A stretch of DNA of 64,000 nt from Pontibacillus yanchengensis Y32 (GTDB taxonomy: Bacteria; Bacillota; Bacilli; Bacillales; BH030062). The translations under genes were made by a program, and so were the position numbers. The notes beneath the pieces were generated by a model. It was not told the DNA's origin, did no database searches, and worked only from the letters and a program-made list of their open reading frames with translations. Location: contig NZ_AVBF01000019.1 of NCBI RefSeq assembly GCF_000770635.1, positions 1 to 64,000 on the forward strand, written 5' to 3'. Positions 47,869 through 57,173 of this stretch are shown piece by piece (within the stretch, counting starts at the first letter, position 1; each line of letters begins with the position of its first letter).

Positions 47869-50673
47869 ATGGCGAAATATGTAGTTGTAGATTTAGAAAC
47901 GACAGGCCATACTCCTAAAAAAGGCGATAAAATTATCGAAATTGGGATGGTTACAATTGAAGATGGTGTCATAACCGACCAATATAAATCCTTTGTAAAT
48001 CCTGAGCAGCCAATACCAACCTTTATTACACAATTAACAGGGATAGCAGATGACGATGTTGTAGATGCACCCTTATTTAACGAACTTATTGATGATATTT
48101 TAACTAGATGTGAGGGAGCATATTTTGTAGCGCATCATGTTCAATTTGATTTAGGTTTTTTAAATTATGCACTTGAGGAAGCGAATCGTTCTGCTTTATC
48201 AGTCCCTGTACTAGATACTGTAGAGCTTGCTCGCATTTTTATGCCTCAAGCTCCAGGATTTAAGCTTTCCCAACTATCGGAGTTCTTTGAAGTCCAACAC
48301 GATGATCCACATCGTGCGTTAGCAGATGCTTATGTGACTGCAGAAATATTACTGAAATTACTCGCAAAGGCAAAACAATTACCATACGAAGTTCTGCATC
48401 AATTATCCTTAATTCAAGGAAGGCTTAAAAGCGATTTAAGCGAAATACTTCACATGTGGTTACAAGAGAAATCCTTTAGTACTCACGATCGAGAAGATTT
48501 AGAAATCTTTAGAGGTATTGCCTTAAAGAGAGAAATCGAAATAGAAGAGGAAAATCATTATGTAGAAGAAGGCTTTGACCCCTTCTTAGATGATGTTTTA
48601 AAACCTGATGGACTTATGAGTAGCCATGTACATAATTTTGAGGAGCGTAAGGGGCAAAGAGAAATGTCTTCGACGATATATGATGCATTTCAGTCCCATT
48701 CGCATGCATTAATAGAAGCAGAAACAGGTACAGGGAAATCCCTTGCCTACCTACTTCCATGTATTTATGAGTCTGTTTTTAAAGAAGAACGAATCATGAT
48801 TAGTACGCATACAACTCATTTACAATCACAGTTGCTTGAAAAAGAAATACCCTTACTTCAAGAAATACTTCCAATTCCTTTTCGATCAGCATTATTGAAA
48901 GGGAAACAACATTACCTTTCATTAAAAAAGTTTGAATACGAACTTCAATCTTCAACGGATAATAATTACGATGTTGTACTTACAAAGTCCATGATATTGG
49001 TTTGGCTTACAGAAACCACTACCGGTGATATAGAAGAGATTCAACTTCCATCGAGTGGTGCCATATTTTGGCGTAAAATATCCGCTGAGGCAGAAGGATA
49101 TTTTACGCCAAAATCGCCATGGTTCTCTAGGTCATTTTATCAGCGTGCTAGAAAAAATGCACAAAAAGCTCATATAGTGGTTACGAACCATTCTTTATTA
49201 TGTACGGATATTATATATGATTATGGATTATTATCCTCTTATCCAAAAGTCATTATTGATGAAGCTCATCATCTAGAATCATCAGCAGCAAAACACTTTG
49301 GATTAAAGCTTGATTATGTTTCTATTCAATACCTGTTAAATGAGATGGGGGGTAATAAATCGGGAGATTGGATGAGTAACTTGTTGTCATCCTATCCTGA
49401 TTTGGCATTAAAGCAAAATGTATCAAAATGGGATAATACCGTTCAGATGATCAAAGAGGATGCTGATGAATTATTCCGGTACTTATTTACTTACGTATCT
49501 AAACAGCAAAATGCTAACATTTCTTTAAATGATGTAGGTCGATTTCAATATCGTTATGTGCCTGAGAAAGAAAGTTCAACCGTCTGGAGTACAGTTAGAG
49601 AAATGGCTAACAGAGTTTCTTTTCATATAAGGGATTCTATTCAATTCCTTCATAAGTGCAAGAATTGGATTAGTATGACCGAAACATCGGAGGAATCTGC
49701 ACGGTGGACAGAAGATATACGCATGTACACAGAACGTTTGGAGATGGTTATTGACTCCATTGATCAATTGCTATTAACAGATGACAACCAAATGGTGAAA
49801 TGGATTGAGATTGAAGCATATGGTGCAAGAAATTCTGTCTTCATTTATAGTGAACCTATTGAAGTAGGCTCACTCTTATCTGATTATTTCTTTAAAGAAA
49901 AAGAAAGTGTCATATTGACTAGTGCAACGTTAACAATGAATGACTCATTTTCATTTATGTTAAAACGTCTAGGCTTGGATCGTAACCAGACCGTTCAAAA
50001 GAAAATCGAATCACCGTTTCATTATGAGAATCAAGTGCAATTACTTGTTCCAGATGATTTTCCAAGTATTAAGTCAGGAAATCAAGATGATTTTATCTAT
50101 GCTACATGTGAGGCGATTTATTCCCTTGCCACCATTTCCAAAGGACGTATGCTAGTTCTGTTCACCTCGTATGAGATGCTAAAGAAAACATATAACATCA
50201 TGAAAGAATTCATTAATATGGATGAATTCATGCTGATCGCACAAGGTGTTTCAAGTGGTAGTCGTGCTAGATTAAAAAAGAATTTCCAAGCATTTGATCA
50301 AGCAATTTTATTTGGTACGAGTTCCTTCTGGGAAGGTGTGGATATACCTGGGAATGACTTGTCGTCCCTTGTGATTGTTCGTTTACCGTTTCAACCACCT
50401 AACCATCCTGTATATGAAGCTAAAGCTGAAGCTATTAAAGAAAATGGTAAAAATCCATTTATGGAATTATCGCTACCAAATGCTGTCATTCGATTTAAAC
50501 AAGGATTTGGTCGATTGATTCGCTCAAGTACTGATCGGGGCTTAGTTATGGTGTGTGATGATCGTATAATGAAGGCTAAATATGGAAAGTATTTCACCCA
50601 ATCTATTCCTAAAGTTCCTATTCAGTATGGAACTACCAATGATTTAATGGAAGAGGCACGTAAGTGGTTATGA
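47869..50673 (+). CDS. dinG: DinG-family helicase with 3'-5' exonuclease domain
   Basis: The 934-residue protein joins an N-terminal DEDDh exonuclease (about 1-170; VDLETTGH, HHVQFDLGF, HRALADAYVT) to an XPD-like superfamily 2 helicase (about 240-934; ETGTGKSLAY Walker A, DEAHHLE box, SFWEGVDIPG and GFGRLIRS motifs VI). The fused form is typical of Firmicutes; in Staphylococcus the relative has nuclease but altered helicase activity. The Fe-S cysteines of E. coli DinG are not evident. AAAGAGGTGAG precedes the start. Confidence 0.93.
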   Translation: MAKYVVVDLETTGHTPKKGDKIIEIGMVTIEDGVITDQYKSFVNPEQPIPTFITQLTGIADDDVVDAPLFNELIDDILTRCEGAYFVAHHVQFDLGFLNYALEEANRSALSVPVLDTVELARIFMPQAPGFKLSQLSEFFEVQHDDPHRALADAYVTAEILLKLLAKAKQLPYEVLHQLSLIQGRLKSDLSEILHMWLQEKSFSTHDREDLEIFRGIALKREIEIEEENHYVEEGFDPFLDDVLKPDGLMSSHVHNFEERKGQREMSSTIYDAFQSHSHALIEAETGTGKSLAYLLPCIYESVFKEERIMISTHTTHLQSQLLEKEIPLLQEILPIPFRSALLKGKQHYLSLKKFEYELQSSTDNNYDVVLTKSMILVWLTETTTGDIEEIQLPSSGAIFWRKISAEAEGYFTPKSPWFSRSFYQRARKNAQKAHIVVTNHSLLCTDIIYDYGLLSSYPKVIIDEAHHLESSAAKHFGLKLDYVSIQYLLNEMGGNKSGDWMSNLLSSYPDLALKQNVSKWDNTVQMIKEDADELFRYLFTYVSKQQNANISLNDVGRFQYRYVPEKESSTVWSTVREMANRVSFHIRDSIQFLHKCKNWISMTETSEESARWTEDIRMYTERLEMVIDSIDQLLLTDDNQMVKWIEIEAYGARNSVFIYSEPIEVGSLLSDYFFKEKESVILTSATLTMNDSFSFMLKRLGLDRNQTVQKKIESPFHYENQVQLLVPDDFPSIKSGNQDDFIYATCEAIYSLATISKGRMLVLFTSYEMLKKTYNIMKEFINMDEFMLIAQGVSSGSRARLKKNFQAFDQAILFGTSSFWEGVDIPGNDLSSLVIVRLPFQPPNHPVYEAKAEAIKENGKNPFMELSLPNAVIRFKQGFGRLIRSSTDRGLVMVCDDRIMKAKYGKYFTQSIPKVPIQYGTTNDLMEEARKWL

Positions 50674-50733
50674 TAAAGTGAAGCTTATAAACACATTCTA
50701 ATAAAGAAGTTTGATGTTAGGATGTGATATCTA

Positions 50734-51543
50734 ATGAGGGTAATTATTTGCTTAATGTTCACGATTGTAATTGGAGTGCAGCTAGTAGGATTGCCTCCAA
50801 GTTATGCACAATCTCCTCCAAAAGTATCCTTGCAGGAAGATGAAGCGTTATTTATCTTTTTTGCTTTACCTGATGGAGAAGCTATGCTGATTGCAACAGG
50901 TAATGACAAGAATTACCTTGTTAACACAGCATCAAAAGCAAGCGAAGATGAGTTGATTAAACAAATAAACCATCTGGGTTTGAAGCAAATAGATGGCTTG
51001 ATATTAACCAATCATAGTGAATCTGAATGCGGAAATACAAAAAGAATGGTTGATCGATATCACATTGAAACCATATATTATCATGGTAATGTCCGTGGTG
51101 ATTGCATGGATCAAGTTATGGAACAAGCCAATATGGAGGAATGGGAGCAGAGTGAATCACATGAATTAACTTCTTCTTTACAAGTAAAGGTGTTACCTAT
51201 AAGCAAACAAGATGATATGAGTCTATACTTTACATTTGGCAAAACGTCTTTGTTATATTTAGCAAGCGGTGATACGGAACTTGAAGATGCATTGTTACAT
51301 TCGTCACTTAAAGCAGAAATACTTAAAATAGGTGATTATGCAAGGACAGACTCCCCTACCTTGAAGCTGTTAGAGAGTGTTGATCCTCATATAGCTATGA
51401 TTTATCCCCTCAAAGGATCTTCACCTAATGATGGGTTGTTAGAACGTCTATATGAGTCATGGATTGATGTTTACCAATTGAAAAAAGTCGGGACAACTAC
51501 AGTACATTGCACAAAAGAGGATTATGAGTTGTATCCTAAATAA
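50734..51543 (+). CDS. Secreted ComEC-like metallo-beta-lactamase fold protein, degenerate
   Basis: The 269-residue protein has a signal peptide with likely cleavage after SYA (about residue 25). The rest resembles the C-terminal MBL domain of ComEC: LPDGEAMLIATG (about 45-56), a core strand YLVNTAS, the IDGLILTNHSESECG segment (about 87-100), and YFTFGKTSLLYLASGD later. Where active members have THxHxDH, this one has TNHSESE, so the metal ligands are lost. Function unknown. The start at 50734 has only a moderate upstream site. A terminator follows. Confidence 0.65.
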   Translation: MRVIICLMFTIVIGVQLVGLPPSYAQSPPKVSLQEDEALFIFFALPDGEAMLIATGNDKNYLVNTASKASEDELIKQINHLGLKQIDGLILTNHSESECGNTKRMVDRYHIETIYYHGNVRGDCMDQVMEQANMEEWEQSESHELTSSLQVKVLPISKQDDMSLYFTFGKTSLLYLASGDTELEDALLHSSLKAEILKIGDYARTDSPTLKLLESVDPHIAMIYPLKGSSPNDGLLERLYESWIDVYQLKKVGTTTVHCTKEDYELYPK

Positions 51544-51554
51544 TAAAAATGATT

Positions 51555-51588
51555 GCAGGTTACTTTTATGTAACTTGCATTCGTTCTT
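51555..51588 (+). terminator. Terminator after the MBL-like gene
   Basis: GCAGGTTAC (51555-51563) pairs with GTAACTTGC (51570-51578), one wobble, followed by ATTCGTTCTTTTT. Confidence 0.7.
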
Positions 51589-51596
51589 TTTAAATA

Positions 51597-51795
51597 GAAC
51601 AAAAGCGCAGGCGCCCGTTTAGCGACGTATATGCTGGACTGAGCCGTAGGAGATAAAGGCAACACGAAGAACGAAGTGATTCGATGTTAACTTATCGTAC
51701 GGAGGCGAGGGAAGCATACTAGTCGCTGGGCGCTGGAGCTGGACGTGGCCGTATCACTTTTTCAGTTATACACAAGCATTGAATTTTATAATTTA
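51597..51795 (-). repeat. Dispersed intergenic repeat, family 2, copy D (reverse)
   Basis: Reverse complement of the copy A layout: it opens GAACAAAAGCGCAGGCGCCC and ends with the GAATTTTATAATTTA complement of the AT-rich start. The core GGGCGCTGGAGCTGGACGTGG lies at 51725-51747. It is the only copy in this orientation in the window. Confidence 0.85.
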
Positions 51796-51803
51796 CTTGA
51801 CGA

Positions 51804-51835
51804 TAAAAAAAGCCTGTACAAGAATTTGTACAGGC
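51804..51835 (-). terminator. Minus-oriented terminator next to repeat copy D
   Basis: GCCTGTACAA (51812-51821) pairs perfectly with TTGTACAGGC (51826-51835). The A7 run at 51805-51811 becomes T7 on the minus strand. No minus-strand gene is upstream of it here; it may block readthrough from the repeat or from the right. Confidence 0.7.
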
Positions 51836-52017
51836 AATAGATGGGTTAGGAAGAATTTTTGAAATTGGTGGATAGTTATCAAATTGTCTTACATTTACTG
51901 TTATAATAAAGAGGTATTTCTCTTTGGTGTACTATTATTGTGTGTACTATCGACCGAAATATGAAAGGGAATTTTTTGATAAATTATAGATGTAACTTTT
52001 CATTAGGAGGTTCATGA

Positions 52018-52188
52018 ATGGAGCAAAAAATGGAAGTCTTATCAACCGTGAGAGTGGAAAAATCAAATGACTTGTATAAAATAGTTGATTCATTAAATCG
52101 TACATTAAAACAACAGGACCTAATGTTTGGTCTAGCATTGGATGAACATGATGAAAACACAGCAGTTTTCACCATCTACAGAACGTAG
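52018..52188 (+). CDS. ypmA: YpmA-like small protein (DUF4264)
   Basis: A 56-residue frame beginning MEQKMEVLSTVRVEKSNDLY and ending FTIYRT, with TTAGGAGG as ribosome site eight bases upstream. Internal KIVDSLNRTLK and LMFGLALD match B. subtilis YpmA as remembered, and the position before ypmB and aspB is the same. Function unknown. Its 3' end overlaps the likely start of ypmB. Confidence 0.85.
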   Translation: MEQKMEVLSTVRVEKSNDLYKIVDSLNRTLKQQDLMFGLALDEHDENTAVFTIYRT

Positions 52189-52675
52189 TCGACTCAAATA
52201 TTTATTTTGGGGTTTAGGTGTCAGTTTACTTTTGCTATTTTTTCTCTTCATTTATATTTATATACAAATCATACAAGATAAGACAAGCACGTTCGATCAT
52301 TCAAAACAAGCAGCTATCGAAGAAACACCACTCGAAGTTACCAATTCAGTTACACGCTACCATGGAGAGTATCGTTATGATATAGTAGCAGGCGAAGGTG
52401 TTGATGAAACAAAAGGTTATGCATTTGTTCCAATTAACAATAAAGATGAAGATATTTTCTATCAGATGCTTACTAATACCACTACGGAACAAGAGATGTT
52501 ATCTTCATGGAAATCATCATGTAATGGTTGTGAATTAATTTCAATACAACCTGCCATTGATAAAGGAAATCCATTATGGGAATTAACATACGTTGATGAC
52601 AAAAATCGATATGTATTAGACTACTTCCTCATGAAGAATGGCGACTTTTATGAACAATTACGATTTAAACAATAA
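52151..52675 (+). CDS. ypmB: YpmB-like membrane-anchored protein (DUF5590)
   Basis: One N-terminal membrane helix (about 19-41) is followed by an extracytoplasmic domain with PepSY-like folds. The C-terminal WELTYVDDKNRYVLDYFLMKNG is the usual YpmB ending. Start choice is uncertain: ATG at 52142, 52148 or 52151 all overlap ypmA by 38-47 bases, and only a weak GGATGA lies before them. Position between ypmA and aspB agrees with B. subtilis. About 174 residues. Function unknown. Confidence 0.72.
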   Translation: MKTQQFSPSTERSRLKYLFWGLGVSLLLLFFLFIYIYIQIIQDKTSTFDHSKQAAIEETPLEVTNSVTRYHGEYRYDIVAGEGVDETKGYAFVPINNKDEDIFYQMLTNTTTEQEMLSSWKSSCNGCELISIQPAIDKGNPLWELTYVDDKNRYVLDYFLMKNGDFYEQLRFKQ

Positions 52676-52695
52676 AGCAATAGGAGGGACTTTTC

Positions 52696-53880
52696 ATGGA
52701 ATTAGCTAAAAGAGTACAAACTTTAACTCCATCCAGTACATTAGCCATTACTGCCATGGCAAACGCCTTAAAAGCTGAAGGGCATGACGTTATTGGCCTT
52801 GGTGCTGGAGAACCTGATTTTAATACACCTGAAAATATTTTAGAAGCAGCTCAAAAAGCCATGTATGAAGGGCATACCAAATATACTCCATCAGGTGGTA
52901 TCCCTGCTCTTAAAGAAGCAATCATTAAAAAGTATAAAGTTGATCATCAGCTTACATATGAGACGAATCAAGTAATCGTTACTACCGGAGCAAAACATGC
53001 GCTTTATACACTTTTCCAAGCATTATTAGATCCAGGAGAAGAGGTTATCGTTCCTGCTCCTTATTGGGTGAGTTATCCAGAGCAAATTAAATTAGCTGAA
53101 GGAACTCCTGTTGTAGTTAAGGCCTTAGAAGAAAATGACTTTAAATTATCACCGGAACAAGTGGAAGAAGCGATTACGGGTCGTACAAAAGCTATCATTA
53201 TTAACTCTCCTTCCAATCCAACAGGTATGCTCTATTCCAAAGATGAATTGGAGAAGATAGGAGAGGTATGTAAGCGTCATAACGTTTACATAATTTCAGA
53301 CGAAATCTATGAGAAACTCATATATGGTGATGGTACTCATGTATCCATGGCACAAGTTTCTGAAGAACTGAAAAACCAAACCATTATTATTAATGGTGTT
53401 TCTAAATCACATGCTATGACTGGATGGCGAATTGGGTACGCATTAGGCGATGAGAAATTAATTAAAGCCATGACAAATTTAGCATCACATTCAACCTCTA
53501 ACCCAACAACTATTGCTCAATATGCAGCACTAGAAGCCTATACGTCTTCACAGGAAAAAGTTGAGGAAATGAAGGTTGCATTCAGTCATAGGCTTGAGAA
53601 ACTCTATGATTGGATTACAGATATACCAGGTATAGAATGTGTGAAGCCAAAAGGTGCGTTTTATTTATTTCCAAACGTGAGTAAAGCGGTAGAGGAAAAT
53701 AACTTCGATTCTGTAGATGACTGGGTTAAAGCTCTATTAGAAGAAGAAAAAGTTGCACTCGTACCTGGTTCTGGATTTGGGTCAGAACAAAACGTGCGTT
53801 TATCCTATGCAACATCACTAGATCAATTAGAAGAAGCTTCAAAACGTATTCGCCGTTTTGTAGAAAAGCATCAATCTTAA
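52696..53880 (+). CDS. aspB: Aspartate aminotransferase
   Basis: A class I PLP aminotransferase of 394 residues interconverting Asp/oxoglutarate and oxaloacetate/Glu. LGAGEPDFNTPENI, NSPSNPTGM, SDEIYEKLIYG and the PLP-Lys block NGVSKSHAMTGWRIGYA are clear. GGAGGGACT precedes the ATG. asnS follows after 19 bp, coupling Asp and Asn metabolism. Confidence 0.94.
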   Translation: MELAKRVQTLTPSSTLAITAMANALKAEGHDVIGLGAGEPDFNTPENILEAAQKAMYEGHTKYTPSGGIPALKEAIIKKYKVDHQLTYETNQVIVTTGAKHALYTLFQALLDPGEEVIVPAPYWVSYPEQIKLAEGTPVVVKALEENDFKLSPEQVEEAITGRTKAIIINSPSNPTGMLYSKDELEKIGEVCKRHNVYIISDEIYEKLIYGDGTHVSMAQVSEELKNQTIIINGVSKSHAMTGWRIGYALGDEKLIKAMTNLASHSTSNPTTIAQYAALEAYTSSQEKVEEMKVAFSHRLEKLYDWITDIPGIECVKPKGAFYLFPNVSKAVEENNFDSVDDWVKALLEEEKVALVPGSGFGSEQNVRLSYATSLDQLEEASKRIRRFVEKHQS

Positions 53881-53899
53881 GTAAGTGGAGGGAACCATT

Positions 53900-55192
53900 T
53901 TGAAAACAACGATATCTCAAGTTCATAAATATGTTGGAGAAAAAGTTACCATAGGAGCATGGCTTGCAAATAAACGATCAAGTGGGAAAATTGCATTCTT
54001 ACAGTTACGAGACGGAACTGGATTTATGCAAGGTGTTGTAGTGAAAGCAGATGTTGATGAGGAAGCTTTCACACTTGCTAAAAATATCACTCAAGAATCT
54101 TCTTTATATGTTACTGGAACCATTGTGGAAGATTCTCGTTCTCCATTTGGTTATGAAATGCAAGTATCATCTCTAGAACTGATCCATGAAGCAGTGGATT
54201 ACCCTATTACACCAAAAGAACATGGACCAGAATTTCTAATGGATCATAGGCATCTATGGCTTAGATCAAAGAAGCAGCATGCAATTATGAAAGTACGTAA
54301 TGAGATTATTCGAGCTACGTACGAATTCTTCAATACACACGGCTATACTAAAATTGATCCTCCTATCTTAACTGGTTCATCAGCAGAGGGGTCTACAGAG
54401 CTCTTCCACACAAAATACTTTGATGAGGATGCCTACCTATCACAAAGTGGTCAACTCTATATGGAGGCTGCTGCAATGGCCTTTGGGAAGGTGTTTTCTT
54501 TTGGGCCAACATTTAGAGCAGAGAAATCAAAAACACGTCGTCATCTTATTGAGTTTTGGATGATTGAACCTGAAATGGCATTTATGGATCATAACGATAG
54601 CTTGGAAGTCCAAGAACAGTATGTTTCGCATGTAGTGCAATCTGTACTTGAAAATTGTAAGTTAGAGTTACAAATTTTAGAACGAGATACATCAAAACTG
54701 GAATCAATCCAAGCACCTTTTCCTCGTATCACGTACGATGATGCTGTTAAACTTCTCAAGGAAAAAGGGTTTGATGATATTGAATGGGGAGAAGACTTTG
54801 GTGCGCCACATGAAACAGCCATCGCAGAAAGCTATGAAAAGCCTGTATTCATAACGCATTATCCGCTTGATATTAAAGCTTTCTATATGCAACCTGATCC
54901 AGAGCGCCCTGATGTTGCTTTATGCGCGGATTTAATAGCACCTGAAGGCTATGGCGAAATCATTGGTGGTTCAGAGCGTATTAATGATCTTGAGCTTATG
55001 GAACAAAGATATGAAGAGCATGGTTTAACAGGAGATGCCTATCAGTGGTATCTTGAGTTAAGAAAGTATGGAAGTGTTCCTCACTCTGGATTTGGGCTAG
55101 GTTTAGAGCGAACAGTAGCTTGGATTGCAGGTGTTGAACACGTTAGAGAAACCATACCATTCCCACGTTTGTTAAATCGCTTATATCCTTAA
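53900..55192 (+). CDS. asnS: Asparaginyl-tRNA synthetase
   Basis: A class IIb synthetase with an N-terminal OB anticodon-binding domain (about 1-100) and a catalytic core. Motif 2 is [21 protein letters not shown] and motif 3 is [13 protein letters not shown]. The length of 430 matches B. subtilis when the TTG at 53900 is used; GGAGGGAAC lies seven bases before it. The frame also opens at GTG 53885, within the ribosome site. No T-box leader was seen. Confidence 0.95.
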   Translation: MKTTISQVHKYVGEKVTIGAWLANKRSSGKIAFLQLRDGTGFMQGVVVKADVDEEAFTLAKNITQESSLYVTGTIVEDSRSPFGYEMQVSSLELIHEAVDYPITPKEHGPEFLMDHRHLWLRSKKQHAIMKVRNEIIRATYEFFNTHGYTKIDPPILTGSSAEGSTELFHTKYFDEDAYLSQSGQLYMEAAAMAFGKVFSFGPTFRAEKSKTRRHLIEFWMIEPEMAFMDHNDSLEVQEQYVSHVVQSVLENCKLELQILERDTSKLESIQAPFPRITYDDAVKLLKEKGFDDIEWGEDFGAPHETAIAESYEKPVFITHYPLDIKAFYMQPDPERPDVALCADLIAPEGYGEIIGGSERINDLELMEQRYEEHGLTGDAYQWYLELRKYGSVPHSGFGLGLERTVAWIAGVEHVRETIPFPRLLNRLYP

Positions 55193-55201
55193 TTTACTCA
55201 G

Positions 55202-55229
55202 AAAGCTCCCATTACTTGGGAGCTTTTTC
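55202..55229 (+). terminator. Terminator of aspB-asnS
   Basis: AAAGCTCCCA (55202-55211) pairs with TGGGAGCTTT (55217-55226), followed by T-rich sequence. Confidence 0.88.
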
Positions 55230-55420
55230 ATTATTTTTATACTCGGATATCGAAAGCGATACATGTTATAATCAAGTTTGTATCACTCATTGAGATAGGA
55301 ATAATCGCTTGTAATTACAGTCTACTTTTGCTTTTAATAAAAAGATTCACATCATATGATCGCTCTCGAATATGAGGATGCGAGTTGCTCTAAAGAAAAG
55401 GCAGAGGTGAGAGGAAAAAT

Positions 55421-56125
55421 ATGAATCATATTAGCTTATTAATGAAAGATCAGATGGCTTTTCCGAAAAAATTACTAACAAACTATCATACTTTAGGAAT
55501 TTCAGAGGTAGATGTTTTAGTTATTCTTCAAATACATCGTTTTCAAATAGAAGGAAATGACTTTCCAACACCAAGTGAGCTTGCCCAATACTTGACTGTT
55601 TCAGAACAAGAATGTTCTCAAGTTTTGCGAAAGTTAATACAAAAAGGATATCTATCCATTGAACAAATGACAAATGAAGACAATGTTATAAATGAAATCT
55701 ATACTCTAGATGGTTTGTGGCAATCGTTAGTAGAAGAGAAAGTGGAATATAATGAGTCCACTTCTTCCCAATCTGATGAGGAAGAACAACCAAATATGTT
55801 TGTACTATTTGAGCAGGAATTCGGTCGTCCCCTTTCTCCTTTTGAGATTGAAACCATTAACTTGTGGATTGATGAAGATCATCAAGAACCAGCTCTCATT
55901 AAGGCTGCCCTACGTGAGTCGGTTTTAATGGGTAAATTAAATTTCAAGTATATTGATCGTATTTTACGTGAATGGAAGAAAAAAGGAATTCGAACTGTCC
56001 AAGAGGCGAGAGAAGCCAGCAAATCATTTAGAAGCCAGCAATCATATGGAGCACCTGCTACTGAAGAGTCCACTCAGCAAAAGAAAGATGCCTCCATTTA
56101 TTACAATTGGCTTGAAGATGCTTAA
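55421..56125 (+). CDS. dnaD: Replication initiation protein DnaD
   Basis: DnaD remodels oriC DNA and helps load the replicative helicase with DnaA, DnaB and DnaI. The 234-residue protein has an N-terminal winged helix (about 1-95, FPTPSELAQYL) and a C-terminal DnaD domain (about 128-200) with the YxxxIxxxW-type motif in FKYIDRILREWKKKGI. AGGTGAGAGG is the ribosome site. Its promoter should lie in 55230-55400, where TATAAT occurs at 55266 without a clear -35. Confidence 0.94.
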   Translation: MNHISLLMKDQMAFPKKLLTNYHTLGISEVDVLVILQIHRFQIEGNDFPTPSELAQYLTVSEQECSQVLRKLIQKGYLSIEQMTNEDNVINEIYTLDGLWQSLVEEKVEYNESTSSQSDEEEQPNMFVLFEQEFGRPLSPFEIETINLWIDEDHQEPALIKAALRESVLMGKLNFKYIDRILREWKKKGIRTVQEAREASKSFRSQQSYGAPATEESTQQKKDASIYYNWLEDA

Positions 56126-56146
56126 AAAGGGTGGAGGAAAAGCTAT

Positions 56147-56812
56147 ATGTTAAATCAATCCCAAATTCGTACAGTACTTGATACATTACAAGAGATGTTC
56201 CCTGAAGCGGATTGTGAACTTGAGCATTCAAATCCATTTGAGTTGCTTGTAGCTGTAGTGTTGTCAGCTCAATGTACAGATGCATTAGTTAATAAAGTGA
56301 CAAAAGAATTGTTTAAGAAATACAAGTCACCTGAAGATTACGTAAATGTTCCAATAGAAGAGTTACAACAAGACATTCGTTCCATTGGTCTTTATAGAAA
56401 TAAGTCGAAAAACATTCGTAAGCTTAGTCAGATGCTAATTGATGAATATGATGGTGAAGTACCATCTTCAAAAGCTGAGTTAGAAAAGTTAGCTGGAGTA
56501 GGAAGAAAAACTGCAAATGTAGTAAGCGCCGTAGCATTTGGGGAACCTGCTATAGCAGTTGATACTCACGTTGAACGAGTATCAAAGCGTCTTGGTATAT
56601 GCAGATGGAAAGATTCAGTCTTAGAAGTTGAAAAAACATTGATGAGGAAAATTCCGAGAGAAGAGTGGAGTGCAACACATCATCGAATGATTTTCTTTGG
56701 ACGTTATCATTGTAAGGCACAAGTTCCTCAATGTGAAATATGTCCGTTATTGGAGATATGCCGTGAAGGCCAAAAACGGATGAAGAAAAAGGAAAGAGAA
56801 ACCAATGTATAG
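56147..56812 (+). CDS. nth: Endonuclease III
   Basis: Nth is a DNA glycosylase/AP lyase for oxidised pyrimidines. The helix-hairpin-helix LEKLAGVGRKTANVV contains the catalytic Lys; the Asp is in VDTHVERVSKRLG. The 4Fe-4S ligands are Cys-x6-Cys-x2-Cys-x5-Cys (within CKAQVPQCEICPLLEIC). Length 221. GGGTGGAGG precedes the ATG. The dnaD-nth pairing is conserved in Bacilli. ypoC overlaps its end by eight bases. Confidence 0.95.
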   Translation: MLNQSQIRTVLDTLQEMFPEADCELEHSNPFELLVAVVLSAQCTDALVNKVTKELFKKYKSPEDYVNVPIEELQQDIRSIGLYRNKSKNIRKLSQMLIDEYDGEVPSSKAELEKLAGVGRKTANVVSAVAFGEPAIAVDTHVERVSKRLGICRWKDSVLEVEKTLMRKIPREEWSATHHRMIFFGRYHCKAQVPQCEICPLLEICREGQKRMKKKERETNV

Positions 56813-57152
56813 TATAGATTCTATCGATACATGGAAAAAGGAACGAGACTATATAGCATCTCTTTATAAATCTCGCCAAAACCAGAAAGCTTCTTCTTGT
56901 ATGGAGAAGCACATAATCGGATTTATCCAATCTCTATACCAGTTAAACGAGAGAGAGTATAGAGACGATGCTAGTATTCATAAAGATATCGAAGGATTTC
57001 AGTATAAGCCGATGAATACGGTAGACAGACTAACCTTTATCGATCATTCTAAACAACATTACCATGCCTACATACAGTTAGACGAATTGTATGAGTCATT
57101 GGAAAAACAATTTGCAAAAGCAAAGGTTTTAAAGAAAAAGGATCAATCCTAA
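56805..57152 (+). CDS. ypoC: YpoC-like protein
   Basis: A 115-residue helical protein with no catalytic motif. The place directly after nth, with an eight-base overlap, is that of B. subtilis ypoC. DTWKKERDYIASLYKSR and a C-terminal coiled-coil (LEKQFAKAKVLKKK) are visible. Function unknown. It is convergent with ponA, sharing a terminator. Confidence 0.72.
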   Translation: MYSIDSIDTWKKERDYIASLYKSRQNQKASSCMEKHIIGFIQSLYQLNEREYRDDASIHKDIEGFQYKPMNTVDRLTFIDHSKQHYHAYIQLDELYESLEKQFAKAKVLKKKDQS

Positions 57153-57169
57153 ACAGGATTGATCCTTTT
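57136..57169. terminator. Bidirectional terminator between ypoC and ponA
   Basis: AAAAGGATCAATCCT (57136-57150) pairs with AGGATTGATCCTTTT (57155-57169), loop AAAC, with T and A runs on both sides, serving the convergent ypoC and ponA. Confidence 0.92.
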
Positions 57170-57173
57170 TGTA

